Positions 10,301 to 16,567 of a stretch of 34,337 bases of DNA are shown in pieces (position 1 is the first letter of the stretch; each line of letters opens with the position of its first letter). The notes under the pieces were generated by a model. The model worked only from the letters and a program-made list of their open reading frames with translations. It was not told the origin of the DNA and did no database searches. Source of the stretch: Candidatus Sulfotelmatobacter sp. GTDB taxonomy: Bacteria > Acidobacteriota > Terriglobia > Terriglobales > Acidobacteriaceae. Both the position numbers and the translations under genes were made by a program. The stretch covers positions 1 to 34,337 of the forward strand of contig JASHQM010000110.1 in assembly GCA_030039165.1 (NCBI GenBank), read 5' to 3'.

Positions 10301-11085
10301 AAGTACTCCCAAAGATCGCCATGGAAGTTGGAGGTTCCGCTTTTCAGAATGGCGTTGATGTTACCGCCGCCATCACGACCCTGACTTGCGTCATAGAGAC
10401 TCGTGCTCACCTTGAATTCCTGCACGTCGTCGGGGTTGGGAACGGGAGTGTACGTGAGTTCGCCGAACGAATAATCCGAGGCAGAAACGCCTTCGATTAG
10501 ATAATTATTGTTGTCTTCACGTCCGCCATTAACATCGATGCGGACATCACCACGGCCAAGCGCCGCTGCGTTGTTCAGGTTGGCGGTAGCTCCGGCCGAG
10601 AGGTCCAGCAACTGCTGAAAGTTTCGCGTGGCCAACGGCAGGCTGGCGATGGTCTGCGATCCCAGCGACTGGCCCGTGGTGGCGTCGGTGGTATTCACCT
10701 GCTCCACCTGCGACTGTACCTCGATGACTTCCTTGACCGTGGTCACTTTCATCACGGCGGTCATGCGCGTAGTTTCTGTAATTCTTACAACGACGCCGGG
10801 AAATTTGGTATCGGGAAAACCTGCGGCGCTCACTTCCACCGTGTAAACACCCACAGGCAGCAAGCTAGCGGAAAACAGGCCGCTGGCATCGCTGATCGTC
10901 TGGCGCGCCACCTCGCCGGTGGCCTCGTTCTTGATGGTCACTTTGGCGTTAGCAATCACGGCGCCTGAGGCGTCTTGCACGACTCCTCCAATGGCGCCTG
11001 TGGCTCCGCCCTGGGAAAACATCACAGCGGTGCACACCGCGACGAAAAGACCAGATGCCACTATCCTCTTGCGAAGTGATCTCAT
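7369..11085 (-). CDS. TonB-dependent receptor-like outer-membrane protein with N-terminal carboxypeptidase-regulatory domain (Oar-like)
   Basis: A 1238-residue outer-membrane protein. The ATG at 11085 is six codons inside the longest frame and is preceded by a strong GGAGG, so it is preferred. Residues 1-26 form a signal peptide. Residues about 28-110 are a carboxypeptidase-regulatory-like beta-sandwich (GAIGGVVQDASGAVI, GVYTVEVSAAGF). A plug-like region follows (about 115-270, with RGDVRIDVNGGREDNNNYLIEG and DVQEFKVSTS), then a very long beta-barrel that ends in the Omp-type aromatic LKYSF. This Oar-like architecture is multiplied in Acidobacteriota and is usually linked to uptake or surface handling of polysaccharide or other large substrates. 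No TonB/ExbBD or hydrolase genes are nearby, so the substrate is unknown. An MFS exporter is encoded upstream in the same direction, 249 bp away. Confidence 0.93.
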   Translation of the reverse strand: MRSLRKRIVASGLFVAVCTAVMFSQGGATGAIGGVVQDASGAVIANAKVTIKNEATGEVARQTISDASGLFSASLLPVGVYTVEVSAAGFPDTKFPGVVVRITETTRMTAVMKVTTVKEVIEVQSQVEQVNTTDATTGQSLGSQTIASLPLATRNFQQLLDLSAGATANLNNAAALGRGDVRIDVNGGREDNNNYLIEGVSASDYSFGELTYTPVPNPDDVQEFKVSTSLYDASQGRDGGGNINAILKSGTSNFHGDLWEYFRNSKLDAGDYFLGAFDLKQNIFGGDFGGPVGSKAKFGYFYVNYQGTRQRSGDSLGTYINTSIPVLPTSRDQTTLLNTFFCGAACGASAPINPATALPQLDPVALALLNLQGNQFGSSPGGFLVPTVPGTPGVTLVNGVPQVNYGPLILSVPGRYRDDQFTANWDRDFNHSRDRLSERFFWSDSETYEPFGADNLQVQTGYPAYATNLNFPLDIPLRGRFGSLAETHSFSNTLINEFRFGVNIISDALLNVPVPGTSPSALGINNQYGQPDMYRFQFASWQLGPFPNQPQSALSDSLVYLDTVSWTKGHHVLRFGGEIDRTSDRRVLPVLDNGLLYMTAGNPGNPNITDFQNFMQGFTGLGEAGSGAPNHDYHIPAFGAFMQDDYRVTQTLTLNLGLRTEWVGAASDSLCHLGNAVLENANTIGNPFVYPSCVSKYGFQGFSGTLNDAALNNEYSTVLEPRLGFAYDIAGKHNTVVRGGYGIYSVREDIGAVDNLSFTAPFYPLGGGASTPLGDAAFGLTAPGGGLGCLFNSTATPGTPCTGPGPFPLPNLGQVSPCFVPQTNVFQGFPGGNTNALPIFGVPAATNAACPNPTIGTLLPAADFFGLAVPLHWIVPTTQQWNLTIQRQLGGNWVLEVGYVGTKGTHLRSTFDPDQSVLAGPGGAGQLSPINLTCASSCVSGAPGTVYSITTNTNVSTGNAWARAPYFGVNPSILEAFYPNSDSHYSALQATISHRFSKGLYFQGAYTWSKAIDDVSTASVAFVTRVNDQNSGAASRGLSDFDHPQRFVGSLNYNLPFFANQHDAMGYVLGGWEVDSVIVAESGSPITIADVNGATAYGPPSPPQATANFAPGFSCANALNSGSLATKLANWVNPAAYASAPVVPNSPDGATGYGDSPRNCIIGPRQSNIDFTLAKGFRIGERQMLRFRAEFFNLFNHPSFQNPQFTGTADVAAGPAIGQITQTNGTPRLIQFSLKYSF

Positions 11086-11333
11086 CTTGCCCTCCGATTG
11101 CACAAGTCTTCTTTTTTCTCTTTATTTCCGCTTTTTCTCGAATGCGCAACCTATTGCGACATGTGGAAGGAAAACGCACGCAGTGCACCCATATAGCACG
11201 TTATTGGTGTGAAGTTCAAGAAGTATGCGCCTGACGCCCGGTGGCAAAACGAATGCGACGAATCATTCTTGCCAATAGAAATAGAACCCGTGGAGATTGG
11301 GGGCCGGATACGCGAAGTCGGGCTGATCGAAAA

Positions 11334-12713
11334 TTATTCTTCAACGGGTTGTGTAGTCATTTCGGCGGGTTCGCCGCCGGCGACGGCTTGCGCAATGATG
11401 AGCCGGCGCGCTTCCACGCGAATCTTCGGCAGATGTAGCGCAAACCAACACGCCCCAGCGATGCAGGCCAAGCCGCCGATGGCTACGGTGCGTGGGGCAC
11501 CCAGCCGTTCGGCAAAGGCTCCGCCGAGCAGTGCGCCAATAGGAGCCATACCCATGAACATCATCGAATACACGGCCATCACTCGGCCACGCAGTACATC
11601 GGGAACCATCACCTGGATCAAAGTATTGGAGCAGGCCATCTGCAGCATCATGCAGTAACCAACGGGCAGCAACAAAACAACCGACAGCCAGAAGATGTGA
11701 GACATAGCGAAGACAATCAGGCTTGCTCCGAAGCCAGCGCAACACCATGTGACCCAGCGCCCTAATCCCTTCACCCCCTCGCGGAAAGCCAAGGTCAGCG
11801 CGCCGAACAAGGCACCGACACCAGTCGCGCCCATCAGGATTCCTAAAGCGCGGGCGCCGCCGTGCAGAATTTGGTCGGCAAAAATAGGCATCAGCACGAC
11901 ATAGGGCATGCCAACGAGACTGACCAAACCTAACAACAGCAGCAAGGCACGGATGGGCGCCGTATGATTCACAAAGCGAAAACCTTCCATCATGTGTTCG
12001 AAAGGCGAGGCAGCTGCCGCCCGGGCCGGGCTGTGGACGCGCATCAAAAGAAGCCCGATGATTACCGCGATGTAACTCACACCGTTAGCAAAGAAACACC
12101 AGCCCTCGCCGATCTTTGCCACCAAAATGCCCGCGATCGCGGGGCCGATCACACGCGCACCGTTGAACATGGAAGAGTTCAGCGCGATGGCGTTCATCAG
12201 ATCGTCGCGGCCGACCATATCCACGAGAAAGGATTGCCTGCCGGGAATGTCGAATGCATTCACCAGACCAAGCAATGCGGCGAGCACGAAGATTTGCCAG
12301 ACCTGGACTTTGTTAAACAGAGTGAGCGCCGCCAGAATAAAAGCAAGAAGCATCGAAGCGGTTTGGGTGGCGATCACGATACGCTGGCGGTTATGGCGAT
12401 CGGCGGCGATGCCGCCCAACGGGGCAAAAAGAAATACGGGAATCTGCCCGGCGAACCCGACGGCGCCGAGCAACAGAGCCGAACCGGTGAGACGATAAAC
12501 TAGCCAAGACTGCGCCACGTTCTGCATCCAGGTGCCGATGAGGGAAATTAATTGTCCCCCGAAGAAAAGCTGGAAGTTACGATGACGCAGGGCCCGCCAT
12601 GCAACCTGCCAACGAGTGCCGCGTCCGTTGGACGCTTCTGCTCCAGTGGCCACGCCCTCGTTGCTACGGCTCAGGCTATCAGTTTGATCAAATTGGGTAT
12701 TCGATTCCGCCAC
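11334..12713 (-). CDS. MFS transporter, EntS/MFS_3-type exporter
   Basis: A 459-residue inner-membrane transporter of the major facilitator superfamily. It has a polar N-terminal stretch of about 40 residues, then about 12 hydrophobic segments. The opening RHRNFQLFFGGQLISLIGTWMQ and the loop GGIAADRHNRQRIV (the family's loop 2-3 motif) fit the MFS_3 group, whose best known member EntS exports enterobactin. SFLVDMVGRDDLMNAIALNS is another group hallmark. Members export siderophores, drugs or other small molecules by proton antiport; the substrate here is not evident and no biosynthetic genes are adjacent. The frame starts at ATG 12713, but the first 40 residues (rich in Ser, Asn, Gly) are variable in such proteins, so the true start may be somewhat downstream. 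Confidence 0.9.
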   Translation of the reverse strand: MAESNTQFDQTDSLSRSNEGVATGAEASNGRGTRWQVAWRALRHRNFQLFFGGQLISLIGTWMQNVAQSWLVYRLTGSALLLGAVGFAGQIPVFLFAPLGGIAADRHNRQRIVIATQTASMLLAFILAALTLFNKVQVWQIFVLAALLGLVNAFDIPGRQSFLVDMVGRDDLMNAIALNSSMFNGARVIGPAIAGILVAKIGEGWCFFANGVSYIAVIIGLLLMRVHSPARAAAASPFEHMMEGFRFVNHTAPIRALLLLLGLVSLVGMPYVVLMPIFADQILHGGARALGILMGATGVGALFGALTLAFREGVKGLGRWVTWCCAGFGASLIVFAMSHIFWLSVVLLLPVGYCMMLQMACSNTLIQVMVPDVLRGRVMAVYSMMFMGMAPIGALLGGAFAERLGAPRTVAIGGLACIAGACWFALHLPKIRVEARRLIIAQAVAGGEPAEMTTQPVEE

Positions 12714-12955
12714 AGATTGTTTTGGACGACTCGCGCTCGACTGAGGATTACTATAACTTGAATCTGCGGCTGGGCGCTGCGTAGATTCCGGTTTGGGAAA
12801 GTGGTGAAACTCTGTGCAAAATGACCCCCAAAAATGCCCTGAACTTCCGCACAGCTCTAATTAATCCGAGTAAAGCAAATTTTCCCTTCCCAGACTAGCC
12901 GGACTGCGCTAGAGTTGCTGTTGTTCTTCCCCGGCCTTTCAAGAAGCGAGACGCC

Positions 12956-13399
12956 ATGACAGCCCTCCCAGTTGGAGTTGAACGCCGCATCGGACAAAGA
13001 TTCATCTTTCATCTTCCAGTATTGCTGCGGGATAGCAGGACCGGCGCCGAGGGACGCGGCTTTACTCAGGATCTCAGTTCGCGCGGGGTGTTCTTGTTTA
13101 CTGATATGCCGATTGCGGAAACTACAGAACTCGAACTGATCTTGAAAATGCCGGCTGAGATTACGCTAGGCGAGAGCATGCGCGTACGTTGCCGGGGCCG
13201 TGTGCTTCGTGTGGTTAAGCCATCCGACGAAAACGAAAATAAGATTGGGGTAGCGGTGTGCATCAAAAATTACGAATATCTTTCCGAAGTGGACGACAGT
13301 TCGACCGACTTCCATAGAATTTCAGCTCTGCACGGCAGCGGCGAAAGCGTGGAAAGGGAGCCCTCTATGTCTATTAGTGAGCGCGATATTGTTCATTAA
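12956..13399 (+). CDS. PilZ-domain protein (probable c-di-GMP receptor)
   Basis: A 147-residue cytoplasmic protein that is essentially one PilZ domain. The c-di-GMP binding signature is intact: RxxxR at Arg11-Arg15 (RRIGQR) and DxSxxG at Asp39-Gly44 (DLSSRG), followed by the beta-barrel strands around 55-105. The short tail (about 110-147) is acidic and serine-rich. It probably senses c-di-GMP and acts on a partner, for example motility, pili or polysaccharide export. It lies 293 bp ahead of a CpaE/TadZ-like ATPase in the same direction, which hints at control of a surface appendage; this is inference. The ATG at 12956 has an AAGAAGCGAG sequence upstream. Confidence 0.9.
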   Translation: MTALPVGVERRIGQRFIFHLPVLLRDSRTGAEGRGFTQDLSSRGVFLFTDMPIAETTELELILKMPAEITLGESMRVRCRGRVLRVVKPSDENENKIGVAVCIKNYEYLSEVDDSSTDFHRISALHGSGESVEREPSMSISERDIVH

Positions 13400-13692
13400 T
13401 GAGGTTGGGGTTTCGGCAGCCGGTCTGGACCGGGGAGAGGCAGAAGCGATATGCAGGTAAGTGGGAGGCGAGTTATTCTCCGCCTTCAAAAAGTTGGCAG
13501 CTGCCCATTTGAGTTCTTTGCAATCTCCCCCGATTGTCTTAAAATGCTTTGAATCGGTCAGTTGCCCTGCTGTACTTCTCACGCTGTCTTGTTTCCCCCG
13601 CAAGACGTAGCCTGTGCGAGCGGAGTCGCCTAGGCGCACTGCATGCTGAGGTTACCTGGGTCACTTGGCTAAGGGTACATTCTCTTTCTAAC
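13400..13692 (+). other. Spacer between the PilZ gene and the CpaE-like gene
   Basis: About 290 bp without a supported gene. It holds a 6-bp inverted repeat, CCGGTC/GACCGG, at 13419-13432, without a T-run. Downstream, around 13585-13680, several short GC-rich complementary stretches could form a structured leader for the CpaE-like gene, but I cannot assign them to a known RNA family. Confidence 0.35.
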
Positions 13693-14961
13693 ATGCAAAC
13701 ACCGAGAGAAATCAGCGAGAACCGCGCCATGCATGGCATCTCCGTAGCCCTCCTGACCGAAGATCACGACCGCTTATCCGAGTTGCAAGGCCGCATTGAA
13801 AACACACGCCTGGCGCGAGTGGTTTACAGTCATGTGGGATTTCCCGCCGGCCCGACCGATGCCATCCTGCGGCAGATTCAAGATCAGCGCGCCGAAGTAG
13901 CACTGATCGACATTACGTCAGAGAATCCGCAGTCTGCTATTAAAGCGATCGAACTGATTCAGGGCAACACGCTCCAGATCGCCATTTTCGCCAACGGCTC
14001 GATGCAACAGCCCACTACCATCGTGGCGGCGATGCGTGCCGGAGCCAGCGAATATCTCGACAACACAGCCGGATCGGAAGCCTTGCTGGAAGCGTTGACT
14101 CGCTACAGCTCGAGCCGCACGCGTGCCCGTGGAGGCGCAGGCAAAGCGCGCATCTTCACATTCTTGAGCGCCAAAGGAGGCGCGGGCTCGACCACGGCCG
14201 CGGTCAATACCGCTCTGGCATTGCAGCAGGCTCAGGGCGATGTGGTTCTGGTCGATTTTGCGCCCGTGGGTCATGCCCAGCTGCATCTCAACCTGCGGCC
14301 CAGCTTTGGAGTTCCCGATGCGCTGCAGAATTTGCACCGCCTCGATGCGTCCCTGCTCGAAGGCCTTATGACTACTGCAAGAGATGGGTTGCATCTGCTT
14401 GCGGGGCCGCAACAACCATATCCATCCGTTCCCACGCCCGCGGAATTGGCGCGACTCTTCGACCTTCTGGTGAATCACTATCGATTCGTCGTGGTCGACG
14501 TCTCCAGTCGTTTGGATTCAACCACGAGGCTACTATCTGATCTTTCGAATGCCGTGCTCATGGTCGCGCAAACCGATGTGGTTTCGTTATGGAGCGCGGG
14601 ACGCATTCACGCCTTTCTCGAGGAAGGCGCCGGCCGCGATCGCGTGCGAATCATTCTCAACCGCTACAAAAAAATCCCCGGGTTCACCGACGAAGACGTG
14701 CAGCAGGCCACGCGATGCAAGGTGCTGTGGAAGCTTCCCAACGCATTTCAGTCAATTTCGCCGGCCATCGATCACGGTGCGCCGGTGGTCTCGCAGGAAA
14801 ATCTGGAAGTGAGCCGGTCGTATCGCGCTTTGGCGGTCGCGCTGGCCGAAGCCGCGGCGGAAGATGGTGGACTCGATCTTGTTTACGCGCAAGAAAAGGC
14901 CGACACGCGCAAAAAGGCGCCTAGCCGGCTAGTCATTTCTCCTGCGCGCGCCGGGCAGTAG
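13693..14961 (+). CDS. CpaE/TadZ-like protein: receiver-like domain plus MinD/ParA-type ATPase
   Basis: A 422-residue cytoplasmic protein from the ATG at 13693 (an ATG at 13729 is equally possible; neither has a clear ribosome site). Residues about 13-140 resemble a response-regulator receiver (ISVALLTEDHDRL; VALIDITS with Asp73 at the phospho-acceptor position). Residues about 150-400 are a MinD/ParA-type ATPase. The P-loop reads KGGAGSTT (161-168): the signature lysine is present, but the second lysine of KGGxGK is replaced by Ser. The strand LVDFAPVG keeps only the first Asp of the usual DxD. CpaE/TadZ proteins place the Flp pilus machinery at the pole. No other tad/cpa genes are here. With the altered P-loop it may bind ATP but hydrolyse it poorly. 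Confidence 0.82.
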   Translation: MQTPREISENRAMHGISVALLTEDHDRLSELQGRIENTRLARVVYSHVGFPAGPTDAILRQIQDQRAEVALIDITSENPQSAIKAIELIQGNTLQIAIFANGSMQQPTTIVAAMRAGASEYLDNTAGSEALLEALTRYSSSRTRARGGAGKARIFTFLSAKGGAGSTTAAVNTALALQQAQGDVVLVDFAPVGHAQLHLNLRPSFGVPDALQNLHRLDASLLEGLMTTARDGLHLLAGPQQPYPSVPTPAELARLFDLLVNHYRFVVVDVSSRLDSTTRLLSDLSNAVLMVAQTDVVSLWSAGRIHAFLEEGAGRDRVRIILNRYKKIPGFTDEDVQQATRCKVLWKLPNAFQSISPAIDHGAPVVSQENLEVSRSYRALAVALAEAAAEDGGLDLVYAQEKADTRKKAPSRLVISPARAGQ

Positions 14962-15014
14962 AAAATCCTGACAAGAAATCCCATTTTCTTTGAGTCACAC
15001 AGGATTTCGCCCGA

Positions 15015-15250
15015 TCAGGTTGTCCGCACCGTCAGCACAGCGCAGTTAGCGTGAACCATCACCCGATGACCGTAGACCAAGGGACGTGGGTGGCGCCTTC
15101 GCCGGCATGGGCCCCGAGCACAATCAGGTCGGCCTCCTCTTCCGCTGCCCGCTTGACGATGCACTGCCAAGCAAAACCGAACTCCATTACAGTTGCGGGC
15201 GCATAGGGCAGCGAAGCATCTTCCGGAACCAGGGCCTGCCGGAGACGTCT
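15015..15250 (-). pseudogene. Remnant of a universal stress protein (UspA family), C-terminal part
   Basis: Read on the minus strand, the frame from 15250 gives RRLRQALVPEDASL and then EEEADLIVLGAHAGEGATHV. This is the alpha4-beta4 region of UspA proteins, where family members have ADLIVLG followed by a Gly-rich ATP-binding loop. That frame is closed by TGA at 15059-15061. Shifting frame by one base recovers the expected last strand, HANCAVLTVRTT, ending at the TGA at 15015-15017. An in-frame TGA (15251-15253) closes the upstream side, and no N-terminal half of the family (VPVDFS-type start) is visible further up. The gene is therefore both frameshifted and missing its first half. A sequencing error could explain the frameshift, but not the missing half. 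Confidence 0.78.
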
Positions 15251-15402
15251 TCACTTCCGGTTCCCAAACTTCGATTGTGCCTTCCATGGCCGGTTCTCCC
15301 CCTTCTGGCCACAACAATCGGAACCCCGCCTTGCCGCGAACGCGTGCGCCGTCGTGACCAGCCGGCGCGCAGCTTGATTCTCGCCGAGCAATCACACTAG
15401 CC

Positions 15403-15416
15403 ATGATGAACGTCAT
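15403..15416. promoter_or_regulatory. CRP/FNR-type dyad 1 (ATGA-N6-TCAT)
   Basis: A perfect 4+4 inverted repeat, ATGATGAACGTCAT, contains the TGA-N6-TCA core of CRP/FNR-superfamily operators. Its centre is exactly 22 bp (two helical turns) from dyad 2. It lies between the decayed stress-protein gene (minus strand) and the decaheme cytochrome gene (plus strand). Confidence 0.42.
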
Positions 15417-15424
15417 AGCCGGAC

Positions 15425-15438
15425 GTGATGCAGGTCAC
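15425..15438. promoter_or_regulatory. CRP/FNR-type dyad 2 (GTGA-N6-TCAC)
   Basis: GTGATGCAGGTCAC is a perfect GTGA-N6-TCAC dyad, the half-site pair recognised by CRP and related regulators. It shares the TGATG and GTCA blocks with dyad 1. It is centred about 163 bp ahead of the decaheme cytochrome start. The regulator and the transcription start are unknown. Confidence 0.5.
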
Positions 15439-15594
15439 TATTCTGTGTCTGCTGTTTTCCCACGATTCAAAACGGGAATCTGGCTGCGGGATTAAGGCCG
15501 TAGGCGCTCTGTATTCGCTTGTGTCTGGCTGGCGGCCAACCGAAGAATGTTTCTAGACCCGCGTGCAGCAAATCAGCCGCCGGGGAGTGTGCCA

Positions 15595-16557
15595 ATGACA
15601 GCAAATACCAGGGCCTTTCGCGCTCTTCTCTCCTCGATTTCGCTTGTCTGTTTCTCCGTGAGCGTCGTCGTTGCCCAGTCGGGGTCAGCAGCAAAGGGCA
15701 CGAGCGGTCAATCAGCGGGGGTCGACTCTGCCTCGGAAGCCCCGAAATATGTTGGTTCTGATACCTGCAAGACGTGCCACGAGGAGCTGTACAACGCGTG
15801 GGCGCAGACACCGCACTGGAAGACCACGCTGATGAATGAAAGTGTGAAGACCAGCAGCGGCGCGGTGCATCCCGGCTGTGAGGGATGCCATGGGCCGGGC
15901 GCCGAGCATGTGGCAGGCGGCGGCGACAAGAGCAAGATTTATATCTTCAGCGAGCACTCACGCGAGCAGAACAGCGCACGCTGCTTAACCTGCCACGGGG
16001 AAAGTCACAAGCAGTCGCACTTTGCCGAATCCGCACACTCCAGCAGCGAAGTCGGTTGTCTCGACTGCCACTCTCCGCATCACGCAAAAGAGAAGGAGCA
16101 CATGCTGGTGCAAAGCCAGCCACAGCTGTGCTACGGCTGCCACACGGCAGCGAAGGCAGACTTTGCCAAGCCCTATCACCATCGCGTGGAGGAAGGCCTT
16201 GTTCAGTGCAACGACTGCCACAATCCTCACGGCACGGCCACTCTGAGACAAGTGGAGAACCAACCCAGTGGCGATGCGGTCTGTTACAAGTGCCACGTCG
16301 ACAAGCAGGGGCCTTTTGTCTACGAGCATGTGCCGGTCAAAACCGAAGGATGCAGCAGCTGCCACACGCCGCACGGCTCAACCAATCCGCGGCTGCTCAA
16401 GGTGAGCGTGGTTAACATGCTATGCCTGCAATGCCACACCTTCCCGACCGCCAGTCCGGCCGGGCCCGTACACAACCAGTCGGCCAAGTATCAGGCCTGC
16501 ACCATGTGCCACAACCAGATTCACGGTTCGAATTTCAGCGATGTCTTCTTCAAATGA
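15595..16557 (+). CDS. Decaheme c-type cytochrome, MtrA/DmsE/PioA-like
   Basis: A 320-residue periplasmic multiheme cytochrome. The ATG at 15595 has GGGGAG 8 bases upstream and begins a clean signal peptide (residues 1-28, ending SVVVAQ); an ATG at 15547 would add 16 unlikely residues. There are exactly ten CXXCH heme sites, at Cys58, 95, 130, 155, 179, 205, 230, 253, 277 and 302, and additional histidines for axial ligands. Length and heme number match MtrA, DmsE and PioA (about 310-335 residues, ten hemes), which form an electron wire across the outer membrane inside an MtrB/PioB barrel. Such a barrel is encoded immediately downstream (10-bp gap). Electrons could leave the cell (to metal oxides or other acceptors) or enter it; the sequence does not tell direction. 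Cytochrome maturation genes are not in the window. Confidence 0.93.
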   Translation: MTANTRAFRALLSSISLVCFSVSVVVAQSGSAAKGTSGQSAGVDSASEAPKYVGSDTCKTCHEELYNAWAQTPHWKTTLMNESVKTSSGAVHPGCEGCHGPGAEHVAGGGDKSKIYIFSEHSREQNSARCLTCHGESHKQSHFAESAHSSSEVGCLDCHSPHHAKEKEHMLVQSQPQLCYGCHTAAKADFAKPYHHRVEEGLVQCNDCHNPHGTATLRQVENQPSGDAVCYKCHVDKQGPFVYEHVPVKTEGCSSCHTPHGSTNPRLLKVSVVNMLCLQCHTFPTASPAGPVHNQSAKYQACTMCHNQIHGSNFSDVFFK

Positions 16558-16567
16558 GGGAATATCG

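Noticed and set aside
13585..13680. Possible GEMM (c-di-GMP) riboswitch ahead of the CpaE-like gene, suggested by GAGGTTACC and nearby complementary stretches
   Set aside because: The core GGGACGCAAAGCC-like segment and the first-half GGCAAACC are absent; only a short resemblance to the 3' end remains.
15015..15416. Minus-strand open frame of 133 codons as an intact gene
   Set aside because: Most of it reads the wrong frame of a decayed universal stress protein; only its last 15 residues are in the family frame.
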